NCBI GenBank assembly: GCA_018401055.1
Contig: JAGYLB010000128.1
Coordinates: 1 to 40,957 of the forward strand
DNA: 40,957 nt
Origin: Roseicyclus sp.
Lineage (GTDB): Bacteria; Pseudomonadota; Alphaproteobacteria; Rhodobacterales; Rhodobacteraceae
Direction: 5' to 3'
Of the stretch, positions 1 to 10,932 are shown piece by piece. The notes under the pieces are model-generated. The model did no database searches. It was given only the letters and a program-made list of their open reading frames with translations, and was not told where the DNA came from. The stretch's first letter is position 1. Each line of letters starts with the position of its first letter. A program made the translations under genes and the position numbers.

Positions 1-807
1 CCAATCGCCGACCGCGCCACCGAAAGCGTCATGCACCACGCGGGCAAAAAGCGCGATGGCCGCCACCTTGGGTGCCGTGGCGAGAAAGGCCGTGACGGGC
101 GTGGGCGCGCCCTCGTAGACATCGGGGGTCCACATGTGGAAGGGCGCGGCCGAAACCTTGAAGGCGAGGCCCGAGATCAGGAACACGAGGCCGATCAACA
201 ACCCGATGGACATCTCGCCCTCGGTCGCGGTCACGATGATGCCAGAGAAGATCGTGGTGCCCGCAAACCCATAGACCAGCGACGCCCCATAGAGCAGCAG
301 GCCAGACGACAGCGCGCCGAGGATGAAGTATTTCAGCCCCGCCTCGGTCGACCGCACGCTGTCGCGACGCAGCGATGCAATGACGTAAAGCGCCAGCGAT
401 TGCAGTTCGAGCCCGAGATACAGCACGATCAGATCACCCGAGGACACCATGACCATCATGCCGATCACCGACAGGGTCACGAGGATCGGGTATTCGAACC
501 GCAGCAGATCGGCCTTTTGCATGTAGTCGATGCTGAGCACAAGGATCGCGGCGGCCGACAGAAGGATCGTGATCTTGGCGAAACGCGCGAACCCGTCATC
601 GACGAACCCGCCGTTGAAGCCCACGCGCACCCCCTCGCCCGTGACGCCGATGTAGAAGGCCATGATGACGAAGACGAGCGCCGTGCCCCAGGTCAGCGCG
701 GGCGCCATCCCGTCCTTGGACGTGTAAACGCCAGCCAGAAGCGCGCCGAGCGCGAACAGCGTCAGCACGATCTCGGGGATCAAGATGGCTAGGTCGGGAC
801 CGATCAT
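1..807 (-). CDS. nuoN: NADH-quinone oxidoreductase subunit N (NuoN), 3' part missing
   Basis: Membrane-arm, antiporter-like subunit of respiratory complex I, thought to take part in proton translocation in the inner membrane. The ATG at 807 opens an uninterrupted frame of 269 codons to the window edge. The protein starts [20 protein letters not shown], a typical NuoN amphipathic start and first helix, and ends at the edge with [11 protein letters not shown]. It is the last nuo gene here, 9 nt downstream of the nuoM stop, and clearly co-transcribed with it. The gene is truncated only by the window edge; the usual family length is about 480 residues. Identity rests on hydrophobic pattern, N-terminus and position in the operon. 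Confidence 0.93.
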   Translation of the reverse strand, partial: MIGPDLAILIPEIVLTLFALGALLAGVYTSKDGMAPALTWGTALVFVIMAFYIGVTGEGVRVGFNGGFVDDGFARFAKITILLSAAAILVLSIDYMQKADLLRFEYPILVTLSVIGMMVMVSSGDLIVLYLGLELQSLALYVIASLRRDSVRSTEAGLKYFILGALSSGLLLYGASLVYGFAGTTIFSGIIVTATEGEMSIGLLIGLVFLISGLAFKVSAAPFHMWTPDVYEGAPTPVTAFLATAPKVAAIALFARVVHDAFGGAVGDW

Positions 808-816
808 CGGATCACC

Positions 817-2361
817 TCAGTTGTTTGCGGCGACCATCGTGTCGGCGGCGTGCGCCGCGACGGCGATGTCGTAGGAGGACACAAGCGCCTCGACCGAGGG
901 ACCGATCATATCGGTCACAAGGCTGGGGTAGACGCCCAGAAGCAGGGTCATGACGATCAGCGGCGCAAAGATCGCCTTTTCGCGTCCGGTCATGTCGGTG
1001 ATGGATTTCAGGCTTTCCTTGATGAGATCGCCAAACACCACCCGGCGGTAAAGCCACAGCGCATAGCCCGCCGACAAGATCACGCCCGTGCAGGCCAGAA
1101 CGCCGACCCATGTGTTGACCTGAAAGACACCGATCAGCGTCAGGAATTCGCCCACGAACCCGCTGGTTCCGGGCAAGCCCACGTTCGCCATGGTGAACAG
1201 CATGAAGATGGCCGCATAGGCCGGCATCCGCACGACAAGCCCGCCATAGGCCTCGATGTCGCGCGTGTGCATCCGGTCGTAGATCACGCCCACGCACAAG
1301 AAAAGCGCGCCCGAGATGAAGCCGTGGCTGATCATCTGGAAGATCGCGCCATCGACGCCCTGCTGGTTCGCGGCAAAGATGCCCATGGTGACAAAGCCCA
1401 TATGCGCAACCGAGGAATAGGCGACCAGCTTTTTCATGTCCTCCTGGACCATGGCGACAAGGCTGGCATAGATGATGGCGATGACGCTCAGCCACAGCAC
1501 CAGTGGTGCCATGATGTCGGAGGCGACGGGGAACATCGGCAGCGAAAAACGCAAGAAGCCGTAACCGCCCATCTTGAGCAAGATCGCGGCCAGCACGACC
1601 GACCCGGCGGTGGGCGCCTGAACGTGGGCATCGGGCAGCCATGTGTGGACCGGCCACATCGGCATCTTGACCGCGAAACTGGCAAAGAACGCCAGCCACA
1701 AGAGCGTCTGCACGCCGCCCGCGATCTGCCAGCCCAGCAGGCTGATCGGACCGGCGTCGAACTGGTGGGCCAAGAGCAGCTCGATATCCGACGTGCCCGC
1801 CTCGACATACATGGCGATCATCGCCACCAGCATGAGGACGGAGCCGAGGAAGGTGTAGAGAAAGAACTTGAACGCGGCATAGATGCGGTCCTTGCCGCCC
1901 CAGATGCCGATGATCAGGAACATCGGGATCAGGCCCGCCTCGAAGAACAGGTAGAACAACACCAGATCCAGCGCCACGAACACGCCCAGCATGAGCGTTT
2001 CCAGCACCAGCATGGCGATCATGTATTCCTTGACGCGGGTATTCACGCCCCAGCACGACGCGATGGTGATCGGCATGAGGAAGGTGGTGAGCAGCACGAA
2101 GAGCACGCTGATCCCGTCGATGCCGACCTTGTAAGTCAAGCCAAAAAGCCATTCGCTTTCCTCGACCAGCTGAAAGCCGGTGTCGTTGGGATCGAACTCC
2201 ACCAAAATCGCCAACGAGATCAGGAAGGTGGCCGAGGTTGCGGCCAGCGCCAGCCGCTTGGCGTTGAGCTGCGCCGCCGCATCCTCGCCGCGCAAGAACA
2301 CGCCCAGGATGACGGCCGCGACAATCGGCAGGAAGGTGACGATGGAAAGAAGGTTGTCCAT
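817..2361 (-). CDS. nuoM: NADH-quinone oxidoreductase subunit M (NuoM)
   Basis: Antiporter-like proton-channel subunit in the membrane arm of complex I. The 514-residue product is almost entirely transmembrane helices and is the normal length for the family. It carries the conserved glutamate in [13 protein letters not shown] and the lysine/His region [20 protein letters not shown] that marks the Mrp-type antiporter fold, followed by [12 protein letters not shown]. The start [12 protein letters not shown] lies 9 nt after the nuoL stop. Longer frames covering this region on both strands are shadows with no membrane pattern. Confidence 0.98.
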   Translation of the reverse strand: MDNLLSIVTFLPIVAAVILGVFLRGEDAAAQLNAKRLALAATSATFLISLAILVEFDPNDTGFQLVEESEWLFGLTYKVGIDGISVLFVLLTTFLMPITIASCWGVNTRVKEYMIAMLVLETLMLGVFVALDLVLFYLFFEAGLIPMFLIIGIWGGKDRIYAAFKFFLYTFLGSVLMLVAMIAMYVEAGTSDIELLLAHQFDAGPISLLGWQIAGGVQTLLWLAFFASFAVKMPMWPVHTWLPDAHVQAPTAGSVVLAAILLKMGGYGFLRFSLPMFPVASDIMAPLVLWLSVIAIIYASLVAMVQEDMKKLVAYSSVAHMGFVTMGIFAANQQGVDGAIFQMISHGFISGALFLCVGVIYDRMHTRDIEAYGGLVVRMPAYAAIFMLFTMANVGLPGTSGFVGEFLTLIGVFQVNTWVGVLACTGVILSAGYALWLYRRVVFGDLIKESLKSITDMTGREKAIFAPLIVMTLLLGVYPSLVTDMIGPSVEALVSSYDIAVAAHAADTMVAANN

Positions 2362-2370
2362 GGATCTCTC

Positions 2371-4467
2371 TCAGCCCCCTGCGCGCAGCGTGACCCAGGT
2401 GACGAGGACGACAATCCCCAGAACCATGGCGAAGGCATAGGTGAAGATGTAACCGGATTGCGCCCGGCCCGCGAGGCGGGTGAAGAACGGGATGATGCCC
2501 AGCGCCAGCCCGTTGATCCCGCCGTCGATGATCGCGCCATCCCCGCCCTTCCAGAGCGTGCGGCCCAGCCAGCGCGCGGGCTGGACAAAGAGGAAATCGA
2601 AGATCTCGTCGAAATACCATTTGTTGAGCAGGAACTGGTAAAGCGGGCGCTGGTTGTCGGCCAGCCGCTTGGGCAGCGACGGGTTCACGATGTAGAACCA
2701 GAAGGCCACAGCAAAGCCCAGAAGCATCGCGAAGAAGGGGCTCCACTTGACCCAATAAGGCACCTCATGGGCGTCGTTCAGCACATTGTTGTCGGGGGCG
2801 GCGTGAATCGCGCCTTCGCCCGGCGCGCCGGTGAAGACGTAATGCGCATAGGCGGCTTCGCTTTCGGCGGCATCGGTTGCATGGGCGTCATCGCCCTGCG
2901 CTTCACCCTCTTCGGCATGCTCCTCCACGGCATAGGCCACGCCAAAGAACCGCGCCACGTCATCGGTGTGGCCGAAGAAGGCGTTGTACCATATCACGCC
3001 TGCAAAGACCGAGCCCACCGCCAGCGCACCCAAGGGGGCCAGCATGGTCCACGGGCTTTCATGCGCGTGTTCATGGGTGTGCTTGTTGCCGCGTGCCTCG
3101 CCGAAGAAGGTCAGGAACATCAGCCGCCACGAATAGAAGCTGGTGAACACCGCCGCCACGATCAGCGCCCAGAAGGCGAATTGCCCCAGATCGCCGCCGA
3201 AGGCATAGGCGCTTTCCACCACCGCATCCTTGGAGAAGAAGCCCGCAAAGCCGAAATAGGTGGTCGGAATGCCCACGCCGGTGATGGCAAGCGTGCCGAT
3301 CATCATGGCGGCAAAGGTCATCGGGATCTTTTTGCGCAAGCCCCCATAGTTCCGCATGTCCTGCTCATGGTGCATCGCGTGGATGACCGAGCCGGCGCCC
3401 AAGAACAGCATCGCCTTGAAGAAGGCATGGGTGAACAAGTGGAACATCGCTACCGAATAGACGCCCGCGCCTGCAGCGACGAACATGTAGCCTAGCTGCG
3501 ACATGGTCGAATAGGCGATCACGCGCTTGATGTCGTTTTGCACCAGCCCGATGGTCGCCGCGACAAAGGCCGTCAGCGCGCCCACGATGATGATGAAATT
3601 GCCCGCCAACGGCGCGTATTCGATCACCGGCGACATCCGGCAGACAAGGAACACGCCCGCCGTCACCATAGTGGCCGCATGGATCAGCGCCGACACAGGC
3701 GTCGGCCCCTCCATCGCGTCGGGCAGCCATGTGTGCAGGAACAATTGCGCCGATTTGCCCATCGCGCCGAAGAAGAGCAAGAAGGCGATGGTTTCCGCCG
3801 CGTTCAGCTCCATCCCGAGGAACGACAGGGTCATCCCCGCCAGTTCCGGCCCCATGGGCAAGATCACGTCGAACTGGATCGAATCCGTCATCCAGAACAG
3901 CGCGAAGATGCCAAGAAGGAAGGCGAAATCGCCCACCCGGTTCACGATGAAAGCCTTCATCGCGGCAGCCCCCGCCGAAGGCTTGCGGAAGTAAAACCCG
4001 ATCAACAGGTAGGACGCGACGCCGACCCCTTCCCAGCCGAAGAACAACTGCAACAGGTTGTCCGCGGTCACCAGCATCAGCATGGCGAAGGTGAAGAACG
4101 ACAGGTAGGCAAAGAACCGCGGCCGGTAGCTTTCGCCGTCCTTGAAATTGTCGTCATGCGCCATGTATCCGAAGGAATAGAGGTGCACGAGCGCCGAGAC
4201 GCTTGTGATCACGATCAGCATGATCGCGGTCAGCCGGTCGATGCGGATCGCCCAATCGGTGAACAACGTGCCCGACTCGATCCAGGTGAACAGCGAGCGT
4301 GTCGTCGTTTCGCCATCGAAGCCCAGGAACACCACCCAAGACAGCAGGCACGACAGGAAAAGCATGGCGGTCGCCGCGACCTGCGCGCCCGTCTCGCCGA
4401 TCAGGCGCCAGCCAAAGCCCGCGACCAGCGCGCCGACGAGGGGGGCAAAAAGGAGGATCGTTTCCAT
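2371..4467 (-). CDS. nuoL: NADH-quinone oxidoreductase subunit L (NuoL)
   Basis: Distal antiporter-like subunit of complex I with the long lateral helix. The 698-residue product has the conserved E146 in [15 protein letters not shown]238 in [17 protein letters not shown], and the loop [13 protein letters not shown] His-rich patch (about 463-470) and an acidic, alanine-rich loop (about 514-540) lie between the late helices. Such a loop is a variable region of the family and not a sign of damage. The C-terminal part is hydrophobic, consistent with the lateral helix and anchor. The gene sits 5 nt downstream of nuoK. Confidence 0.98.
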   Translation of the reverse strand: METILLFAPLVGALVAGFGWRLIGETGAQVAATAMLFLSCLLSWVVFLGFDGETTTRSLFTWIESGTLFTDWAIRIDRLTAIMLIVITSVSALVHLYSFGYMAHDDNFKDGESYRPRFFAYLSFFTFAMLMLVTADNLLQLFFGWEGVGVASYLLIGFYFRKPSAGAAAMKAFIVNRVGDFAFLLGIFALFWMTDSIQFDVILPMGPELAGMTLSFLGMELNAAETIAFLLFFGAMGKSAQLFLHTWLPDAMEGPTPVSALIHAATMVTAGVFLVCRMSPVIEYAPLAGNFIIIVGALTAFVAATIGLVQNDIKRVIAYSTMSQLGYMFVAAGAGVYSVAMFHLFTHAFFKAMLFLGAGSVIHAMHHEQDMRNYGGLRKKIPMTFAAMMIGTLAITGVGIPTTYFGFAGFFSKDAVVESAYAFGGDLGQFAFWALIVAAVFTSFYSWRLMFLTFFGEARGNKHTHEHAHESPWTMLAPLGALAVGSVFAGVIWYNAFFGHTDDVARFFGVAYAVEEHAEEGEAQGDDAHATDAAESEAAYAHYVFTGAPGEGAIHAAPDNNVLNDAHEVPYWVKWSPFFAMLLGFAVAFWFYIVNPSLPKRLADNQRPLYQFLLNKWYFDEIFDFLFVQPARWLGRTLWKGGDGAIIDGGINGLALGIIPFFTRLAGRAQSGYIFTYAFAMVLGIVVLVTWVTLRAGG

Positions 4468-4472
4468 ATGCC

Positions 4473-4781
4473 TCAGCCCTTCATGTTCGAGACATCTTCG
4501 ACCGCGATCGTGCCGCGGTTTCGGAAGAAGCAGACAAGGATCGCAAGGCCGATGGCTGCCTCCGCGGCAGCGACGGTCAGCACGAAGAGAGTGAAGATCT
4601 GCCCGGTCAGATCACCAAGGAACGCCGAGAAGGCGACGAAGTTGATGTTGACCGCCAAGAGCATCAACTCGATAGACATCAAGATGACGATGACGTTCTT
4701 TCGGTTGAGGAATATGCCGAATATGCCGATCACGAAAAGTGCGGCCGCCACCGTCAGGTAGTGTTCTAGTCCGATCGTCAT
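4473..4781 (-). CDS. nuoK: NADH-quinone oxidoreductase subunit K (NuoK)
   Basis: Small three-helix subunit of the complex I membrane arm. I chose the start [16 protein letters not shown] at 4781 because it gives 102 residues, the standard family length; an in-frame extension to 4814 adds an atypical polar leader. Both buried glutamates expected in the family are present, in [15 protein letters not shown] and in [13 protein letters not shown]. It lies between nuoJ (87 nt upstream) and nuoL (5 nt downstream). Confidence 0.97.
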   Translation of the reverse strand: MTIGLEHYLTVAAALFVIGIFGIFLNRKNVIVILMSIELMLLAVNINFVAFSAFLGDLTGQIFTLFVLTVAAAEAAIGLAILVCFFRNRGTIAVEDVSNMKG

Positions 4782-4868
4782 CTCGTCCCTCCGCAAGGCC
4801 ACATCGCCTTGCATGGTCTGGTCATGTCTGCCGCGTTGGGTCGCGGTCTGGCTCGAGTCAGCCGGCGG

Positions 4869-5483
4869 TTACAGCCCCTGCCCCGGTTTAACGTCCTTGA
4901 GTTCCATCGCCGTCTTGGGGTCGCGCATCATCTGGGCGACCACGTTCTGCCGCTTGACGTCCGAGCGGTGGCGCAGCGTCAAGACGATCGCCCCGATCAT
5001 GGCCACCAGCAAGATCAGGCCCGAAATCTGGAAGGCGAGGAAATACTGGTCATAGAGGATCAGACCCAGCGCCTGCGTGTTATGCGCCTCGTCCAGCGAC
5101 GGCGTCGGGCTGGCCAGCCGGGTCTCGATCCCTTCGGACGGAGTCCAGGGACCAAAAGCCAGCGCCAACTGCATCATCAAGACGATCCCGATCAGGCCCG
5201 CGAGCGGCATGTATTTCGCCATCTCGGCCTTGAGCGCGGCGAAATCGATGTCGAGCATCATCACCACGAACAAGAACAGCACCGCGACCGCGCCGACATA
5301 GACGATGATGAGGAGCATCGCGACGAATTCGGCCCCGATCAGCACGAACAGACCCGCGCCCGACAGGAAGGACAAGATCAGCCACAACACGGAATGGACC
5401 GGGTTGCGCGCGGTCACGGTCATCAGCCCGCCGATGATCATGACGGTCGAGAACATGTAGAAGGTGACATCAACAACCGTCAT
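4869..5483 (-). CDS. nuoJ: NADH-quinone oxidoreductase subunit J (NuoJ)
   Basis: Membrane subunit of complex I near the junction with the peripheral arm. The 204-residue product has five predicted helices and the conserved stretch [20 protein letters not shown] of the third helix, which takes part in the conformational switch in complex I structures. The ATG at 5483 is 1 nt downstream of the stop of the carboxymuconolactone decarboxylase-like gene. The C-terminus ([18 protein letters not shown]...) is soluble, as usual in alphaproteobacteria. Confidence 0.97.
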   Translation of the reverse strand: MTVVDVTFYMFSTVMIIGGLMTVTARNPVHSVLWLILSFLSGAGLFVLIGAEFVAMLLIIVYVGAVAVLFLFVVMMLDIDFAALKAEMAKYMPLAGLIGIVLMMQLALAFGPWTPSEGIETRLASPTPSLDEAHNTQALGLILYDQYFLAFQISGLILLVAMIGAIVLTLRHRSDVKRQNVVAQMMRDPKTAMELKDVKPGQGL

Positions 5484-5484
5484 C

Positions 5485-5901
5485 TCAAGCCTTCCCTTCC
5501 GTATCCAGCGCCTCGGTCGCCAATTCCATCGCCTTTGTCATCGCAGGCACACCGCCGAACAGCGCCGCTAGCCCTATGGTCTCGGCTACCTCCTGCTTGG
5601 TGGCACCCGCGGCGACCGCGTGGCGCACGGTCAGCCGGATCTGCGCCTCCGCCACGGCGCCTTGGATCGTGAGGCCCAAAAGCGTCAGCAAAAGCCGCGT
5701 CTTGGCCTCGAGCCCCTCGGGGTTGAACTGGCGGCCCAGAAAGGCCTCCAGCATTTCGGCGGGAACGGTTGGCCACATCTTGTCCAGCGTGCCGGGTGTC
5801 ATGCCCGACAGGGCCGGGTTGATTGCCTTGACCCAGGCCTCGGACATCTCCTGCGCCTGGCGCATCATCGCCTCAAACGGGTTTGTGGGGGTGTCGGTCA
5901 T
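5485..5901 (-). CDS. Carboxymuconolactone decarboxylase-like protein in the nuo operon
   Basis: A 138-residue all-helical soluble protein. The C-terminal half ([20 protein letters not shown], then [20 protein letters not shown]) matches the CMD/AhpD-like fold, including the H-x3-A-x2-AGAT-x2-EV motif. There is no cysteine in the protein, so the CxxC peroxidase chemistry of AhpD is not possible and the role is unknown. The ATG at 5901 overlaps the nuoI stop by 4 nt (ATGA) and the gene ends 1 nt before nuoJ, so it is translationally coupled to complex I genes. Longer frames upstream are shadows of nuoI. Confidence 0.85.
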   Translation of the reverse strand: MTDTPTNPFEAMMRQAQEMSEAWVKAINPALSGMTPGTLDKMWPTVPAEMLEAFLGRQFNPEGLEAKTRLLLTLLGLTIQGAVAEAQIRLTVRHAVAAGATKQEVAETIGLAALFGGVPAMTKAMELATEALDTEGKA

Positions 5902-6392
5902 CGGTAGGGCGCATCCAGTTCGAGGTTGCGCGCGATGGCCGCTTCCCAGCGGTCCCCGTTCGCCAAGAGCTTGGCCTTGTCGTAGTAAAGCTCCTCGCGC
6001 GTTTCGGTGGCGAATTCGAAGTTTGGCCCCTCGACGATGGCATCGACCGGGCAGGCCTCCTGACAAAAGCCGCAGTAGATGCATTTCGTCATGTCGATGT
6101 CGTAGCGCGTGGTGCGGCGCGAGCCGTCCTCGCGCGGCTCTGCGTCGATGGTGATGGCCTGCGCGGGGCAGATTGCCTCGCACAGCTTGCACGCGATGCA
6201 GCGTTCTTCGCCGTTGGGGTAGCGGCGCAGCGCATGCTCGCCCCGAAACCGCGGCGACAGCGGCCCCTTTTCATGGGGGTAGTTGATCGTGACCTTGGGG
6301 GCGAAGAAATACTTCATCCCCAGTTTGAAGCCGGCGAAGATATCGGCCAGCAGGAAGTATTTCGCGGCGCGGGTATAGTCGATCTGGCTCAT
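5898..6392 (-). CDS. nuoI: NADH-quinone oxidoreductase subunit I (NuoI)
   Basis: Ferredoxin-like peripheral-arm subunit of complex I carrying the two [4Fe-4S] clusters N6a and N6b. Two full binding motifs are visible: [12 protein letters not shown] and [13 protein letters not shown] chose the start [13 protein letters not shown] at 6392, which gives 164 residues, close to the usual 163; an extension to 6452 only adds sequence antisense to neighbouring code. The gene starts 1 nt after the nuoH stop and overlaps the next gene by 4 nt. Confidence 0.98.
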   Translation of the reverse strand: MSQIDYTRAAKYFLLADIFAGFKLGMKYFFAPKVTINYPHEKGPLSPRFRGEHALRRYPNGEERCIACKLCEAICPAQAITIDAEPREDGSRRTTRYDIDMTKCIYCGFCQEACPVDAIVEGPNFEFATETREELYYDKAKLLANGDRWEAAIARNLELDAPYR

Positions 6393-6393
6393 G

Positions 6394-7433
6394 TCACCCT
6401 CCGATGGCCCAGCGGGCATAGGCGCCGCCGAACAGTTCGAATTTCGCGGCAAAGGCCACCAGTACGACCCAGCCCAGCGACATCGGCAGGAACACCTTCC
6501 AGCCCAGACGCATCAGCTGGTCGTAGCGGTAGCGCGGCACGATGGCCTTCACCATCGCGAAGAGGAAGAAGAAGAAGGCCATCTTGACGATCATCCACAA
6601 AGGCGAGTCCGGGATGAAGGGGATGGGCGACAACCAGCCGCCAAAGAACAGCAGCGTGATCAGCGCGCACATCAGGAAGATGGCGATGTATTCGCCCGCC
6701 ATGAACAGCAGGAACGGCGTCGAGGAATATTCGACCTGATAACCCGCCACCAGTTCGGATTCCGCTTCCGGAAGATCGAAGGGCGGGCGGTTGGTTTCGG
6801 CCAAGGCGCTGATGAAGAACAAGAACACCATCGGCAAGATGCGGCAGCCAGTACCAGCCAAACAGGCCCCAAGCCGGTATCTTGCGCCGCCACGATGGCC
6901 CCGAAATTCAGCGAGCCGGTGGAGATCACGACCCCGATGATGATGAGGCCGATGGAGACCTCATAGGAGATCATCTGCGCGGCCGATCGCAGCGACCCGA
7001 GGAACGGGTATTTCGAGTTCGACGCCCAACCGCCCATGATCACGCCGTAAACCTCGAGCGAGGACATGGCGAAGACGTAGAGGATGGCGACATTGATATC
7101 TGCCAGAACCCAGGTGTCGTTGAACGGGATCACCGCCCAGGCGATCACCGCCAGAACGAAACTGGTCATGGGGGCGAGCAGGAACACCGGGCGGTCGGCA
7201 CCTGCCGGGATCACCACTTCCTTGACGACGTATTTCAGCGCGTCGGCCACCGTCTGAAGCAGGCCGAAGATGCCCACCACGTTGGGCCCGCGCCGCATCA
7301 TCACTGCGGCCCAGATCTTGCGGTCGCCGTAGACGAGGAACAACAGGCTGACCATGACGAAGCCGAGCACCAGCAGGCTTTGCGCCGCCATGATCGTCAT
7401 CAGTCCCAGCGTGGTCGAAAAGAAGCCGTCCAT
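6394..7433 (-). pseudogene. nuoH: NADH-quinone oxidoreductase subunit H (NuoH), two frameshifts as sequenced
   Basis: Quinone-site membrane subunit of complex I. Frame 1 runs from [15 protein letters not shown] at 7433 through [13 protein letters not shown] to [10 protein letters not shown]. The expected [11 protein letters not shown] lies in a second frame, and [20 protein letters not shown] continues in a third, down to the stop at 6394. Two single-base insertions explain this: one extra base in the CCCC run at 6867-6870 and one near 6835-6838. Removing both gives exactly 345 residues, the standard NuoH length, with no other defect. Complex I cannot work without NuoH, so sequencing error is more likely than true inactivation. 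The next gene, nuoI, begins 1 nt after the stop. Confidence 0.9.
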
Positions 7434-7443
7434 GGGTCGCCCC

Positions 7444-7846
7444 TCAAACCGTCGGTATCCCCTGATCGGCGCATGCGGCCGCCACGACTTCGGCGTCGAG
7501 CGTCTGCAACCCCCGAGGGAGCGCCGGCGAAATGGTGTAAACCGCATCTGCGACCCAAACGCCACCCTGTTCCTGCACATTCGTGCGGACATGTCGCGCA
7601 AAGCCGAAGCCACGGATGAGGGCGTATTGCGCAGCCGCGCAGCGGGCGTAAGCGTCCAAGTCGTCGCGGGTCGCCACGCCGACCATCTGGACGCGGAAAT
7701 TGACCAGATCATCGTCCAGAAGCCGGGTCTGGACGCCGTCGTAGCTGGCGGGCGGCATGCTGCGGGGCGCGGCCCTCGGTTGCCGTGCAGGCCGCAACGG
7801 CGCAGAGGCCCGCAAAGGCCAGCAGACCGCTCCGGACCCGCGCCAC
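7444..7846 (-). pseudogene. Small lipoprotein between nuoG and nuoH, frameshifted as sequenced
   Basis: A GTG at 7846, preceded by GGAG at a good distance and only 5 nt after the nuoG stop, opens a lipoprotein signal: basic N-terminus, hydrophobic [15 protein letters not shown], with the lipobox cysteine in VAAC. The frame then shifts by one base near 7759 and continues as [21 protein letters not shown] to the stop at 7444. Removing one base gives a 133-residue exported lipoprotein. A central helix with a cysteine ([20 protein letters not shown]) and a C-terminal cysteine resemble the two other lipoproteins of this operon. Function unknown. Confidence 0.7.
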
Positions 7847-7851
7847 CGCCG

Positions 7852-9873
7852 CTACTCCGCCGCGATCCTGGTCTGAGCGCGTGCCTTGGCCCGCGCGGAA
7901 AGGTCGGCCATCAGGCTAGAGGCGCGCGTGATCGGGTTGGTCAGGTAATGATCGGTCACGGCAAGGACGAAATCGGCCTTGCCAAGGGCGCTCGTCGGCA
8001 TGGCCTGCCATGCGTTTTCCGCTACCTCGTCCACCATCGCCAGATGCGGCACGGCCTTGACCATGGCGCGCCGCAACTCGGCCAGCGTGCTCCAGGGCTG
8101 CGTCAAGCCCAGTTCGGGCGAGAGCGCGCGCAAAATGGCCCAGTTTTCCTTGGCCTCGCCCGGCGGGAAGCCTGCGCGCAGTGCCAGTTGCGGGCGGCCT
8201 TCGGTGTTGACGAAAAGACCCTGTTCCTCGGTCCATGCGGCGGAAGGCAGGATCAGGTCGGCGCGATGCGCGCCCCGGTCGCCATGGCTGCCCTGATAGA
8301 TCACGAAAGCGCCCGGCGCGATGTCGACCTCGTCGGCGCCAAGGTTGTAGATCACATCCGCGCCCTCGACCGCGGTGGTCAAACCACCCTCGCAGGTCGC
8401 GCCAACGTCCATCGCGCCGACGCGGCCAGCGGCGGTGTGCAGGATCAATAGGCCAGAGCTGGTCTTTTCCGCCACTGCCTGTGCATGGGCCAGAACCTCC
8501 GCGCCATCGGCCTCGCGCAGAGCGCCTTGCCCAACGATGACGATCGACGGCACATCCCTGACCGCACCGAACTCACGGGCGGCAAGGTCGGCAAGGGCCT
8601 TGCGGTCGGTGCCCATGTGGGCGACCTCATAGGTCAGATCGACCGCCGCGCCGATCAGGCCCACTTGCGCCCCCTTCAGCCATGCCTTGCGGATGCGTGC
8701 GTTCAGCACCGGCGCCTCGGCACGCGGGTTGGTGCCGATCAGCATGATGTATTTGGCGGCGTCGATATCCTCGATCGAGGCCGTGCCGACATAGGCGGAA
8801 CGGTTGCCCGCAGGCAGTTTCGCCCCATCGGTGCGGCATTCGACGACACCGCCCTGCCCCTCTACCAACTGCTTGAGCGAAAATGCGGCCTCGGTGGGGA
8901 CCAGATCGCCGATCAACCCCGCAAGCTTCACCGCCCCCTTCATCTTGCGCCCCGCAAGCTCCAGCGCTTCGGGCCAGGTGGCCGCGCGCAACTTGCCGTT
9001 TTCGCGGATGTAGGGCCGGTCAAGCCGCTGGCGGCGCAAGCCGTCCCAGACATAACGCGACTTGTCCGACAGCCATTCCTCGTTCACGCCGTCATGGTTG
9101 CGCGGCAAGATGCGCATGACTTCGCGGCCCTTGGTGTCGATGCGGATATTGCTGCCCAGCGCATCCATCACGTCGATGGATTCGGTCTTGGTCAGCTCCC
9201 ACGGCCGCGCGATGAAAGCGTAGGGTTTGGAGGTCAGGGCGCCGACCGGGCACAGATCCACGATGTTGCCCTGCAACTCGGACGCCAGCGTCTGGCCCAG
9301 ATAGCTGGTGATCTCGCTGTCTTCGCCGCGCCCGGTCTGGCCCATCTCGGGCACGCCGGCGACCTCGGTGATGAAGCGCACGCAACGGGTGCACGAAATG
9401 CAGCGCGTCATTGCGGTGCCGACCAGCGGGCCAAGGTCCATGTTGTCTGCGGCGCGCTTGGGCTCGCGGTAGCGCGAGAAATCGACGCCGTAAGCCATGG
9501 CCTGATCTTGCAGGTCGCATTCGCCGCCCTGGTCGCAGATCGGGCAATCGAGCGGATGGTTGATCAGCAGAAACTCCATCACGCCCTCGCGGGCCTTTTT
9601 GACCATCGGGCTGTTGGTCTTGACCACGGGCGGCTGGCCTTCGGGGCCGGGGCGCAGATCCTTGACTTGCATCGCGCAGGACGCGGTGGGCTTGGGCGGT
9701 CCGCCCACGACCTCGACCAGACACATCCGGCAATTGCCCGCGATCGACAGGCGCTCATGGTAGCAAAAGCGCGGGATCTCGATACCGGCGACCTCACAGG
9801 CCTGGATCAGGGTCATGGCGGGATCCACCTCGACCTCGTGGCCGTCGATGATGATCTTGCGCAGGTTGCTCAT
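7852..9873 (-). CDS. nuoG: NADH-quinone oxidoreductase subunit G (NuoG)
   Basis: Large iron-sulfur subunit of the NADH-dehydrogenase module, carrying clusters N1b, N3/N4 and N5. In order one sees the [2Fe-2S] ferredoxin domain ([19 protein letters not shown]), the His/Cys motif [19 protein letters not shown], then [13 protein letters not shown] and [12 protein letters not shown], followed by a molybdopterin-oxidoreductase-like domain. The start [11 protein letters not shown] at 9873 gives 673 residues, close to mitochondrial and rhodobacterial homologues; eight further in-frame upstream codons look like leader. The C-terminal domain lacks a visible extra N7 cluster motif. Confidence 0.97.
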   Translation of the reverse strand: MSNLRKIIIDGHEVEVDPAMTLIQACEVAGIEIPRFCYHERLSIAGNCRMCLVEVVGGPPKPTASCAMQVKDLRPGPEGQPPVVKTNSPMVKKAREGVMEFLLINHPLDCPICDQGGECDLQDQAMAYGVDFSRYREPKRAADNMDLGPLVGTAMTRCISCTRCVRFITEVAGVPEMGQTGRGEDSEITSYLGQTLASELQGNIVDLCPVGALTSKPYAFIARPWELTKTESIDVMDALGSNIRIDTKGREVMRILPRNHDGVNEEWLSDKSRYVWDGLRRQRLDRPYIRENGKLRAATWPEALELAGRKMKGAVKLAGLIGDLVPTEAAFSLKQLVEGQGGVVECRTDGAKLPAGNRSAYVGTASIEDIDAAKYIMLIGTNPRAEAPVLNARIRKAWLKGAQVGLIGAAVDLTYEVAHMGTDRKALADLAAREFGAVRDVPSIVIVGQGALREADGAEVLAHAQAVAEKTSSGLLILHTAAGRVGAMDVGATCEGGLTTAVEGADVIYNLGADEVDIAPGAFVIYQGSHGDRGAHRADLILPSAAWTEEQGLFVNTEGRPQLALRAGFPPGEAKENWAILRALSPELGLTQPWSTLAELRRAMVKAVPHLAMVDEVAENAWQAMPTSALGKADFVLAVTDHYLTNPITRASSLMADLSARAKARAQTRIAAE

Positions 9874-9966
9874 GGGGTGCGGTCCTTCTTCAGGCACGTG
9901 CCTCGAGCCCAGGCGGCGCGTCCAAAACGCCGCCCTGCTCAGTGCTGGTTGGAGCCGCTTCTAGAC

Positions 9967-10395
9967 CTACCGAAGCAGTCTGCCAATGGGCGAACCGGCG
10001 GCGATTTCGTCGCGGCCCACGCGGCAGGCGCCGTCGGCATCCGCATCCGACATCACGCCGCGTTCGGCAAAATACTGCCGCGCCAAGGCGATGTAACGCG
10101 CCTGCTCGGTGTCATCCTCGACATAGGCCGTGACCTCGGCCCGGGTATAGCCCAGCCCCATGGCATGATTGGCCAGCCCGAGAAGAAAGGCATTCGCTGC
10201 CAAGTTGCGACGGTCGATGCCGGGACAGGTGCGTTCGATGTGTCGGCCGATGGTGACGGCCAGCAGGCCGTTGTGAAGGCGGCCATCGTTGCGCAACGTC
10301 TCATACTGGTCGGCGCGCGCCGATCCGACGGCCGTCAGCAGGCCGGTTGCGATCACGAGAACCGAAATGGCCATGATCTTGGCGTAGGGTTTCAT
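9967..10395 (-). CDS. Exported small protein, DUF5333-like
   Basis: A 142-residue protein with a clear Sec signal peptide (MKPYAKIMAISVLVIATGLL, cleavage probably after SARA). The mature part is helical with two cysteines (RTCPGIDRR and GACRVGRDE). The pattern YETLRNDGRLHNGLL and the position inside a rhodobacterial nuo operon match what I recall as DUF5333, a family of unknown role; this assignment is from memory and unconfirmed. It lies about 90 nt upstream of nuoG and about 130 nt after the next small membrane gene. Confidence 0.75.
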   Translation of the reverse strand: MKPYAKIMAISVLVIATGLLTAVGSARADQYETLRNDGRLHNGLLAVTIGRHIERTCPGIDRRNLAANAFLLGLANHAMGLGYTRAEVTAYVEDDTEQARYIALARQYFAERGVMSDADADGACRVGRDEIAAGSPIGRLLR

Positions 10396-10525
10396 TTTTT
10401 TCTTGCCTTTGGTTGCCTGTGGTCCCGCCGGCAGACATGGGGAAATCGGGGCGCGTTATTCAATATCACGCCTAGGCGCAGCGCTCAGTTGAGCGCCGAG
10501 CCGCCCATCAAAGGTCATGATCGGC

Positions 10526-10783
10526 TTAAATCCGCACGCCCCAGAAGGCGACGATAAGCCAGACCAGCCCGGTGATGAATGCGGCAGACATGATGCCATA
10601 AACCGCCGCCTCCATCCGTTCCGGTGTGTTGAGCGCCATGGCCACGCCCGAGGCCGCCATCGCACCCAGCACGATCCCGAGGATCGAGCCGCCGATGCCC
10701 CATCTGTAGCCCATGATCATGCCGAAGGCGCAGCAGCTGAGATAGATTACCGCCAGCCCATACCAATACAGACGCACCATCAC
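10526..10783 (-). CDS. Small membrane protein, unknown
   Basis: An 85-residue hydrophobic protein with about three membrane helices (LYWYGLAVIYLSCCAFGMIM; IGGSILGIVLGAMAASGVAM; AAFITGLVWLIVAFWGV). The second starts with a glycine-rich GYRWGIGGSILG. It has no family that I recognise. It starts with a double ATG at 10783 and is one of several tiny genes between nuoF and nuoG on the same strand. An accessory or assembly role for complex I would be inference from position only. Confidence 0.65.
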   Translation of the reverse strand: MMVRLYWYGLAVIYLSCCAFGMIMGYRWGIGGSILGIVLGAMAASGVAMALNTPERMEAAVYGIMSAAFITGLVWLIVAFWGVRI

Positions 10784-10932
10784 ATGCTGCCCCTCTTTAC
10801 CCTTGCCTCACCGCCGGCCTCGTGTCGCGGACCGATCTGTTTTCAGACAAGTATAGGGAATCAGGGCGTTTGCCGCAACAATGTGGCCGCTCAGGGCCAA
10901 CTCTGCTGTGGCAGCTTTGCCGCGCAGACGCC

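Noticed and set aside
812..2755. 647-codon minus-strand frame overlapping nuoM
   Set aside because: It is out of frame with nuoM and nuoL and lacks membrane segments or motifs; a same-strand shadow.
850..3495. 881-codon plus-strand open frame opposite nuoM and nuoL
   Set aside because: It is antisense to two intact, well-conserved membrane genes and its protein is a low-complexity His/Gln/Asp/Arg-rich string, typical of the shadow frame in high-GC DNA.
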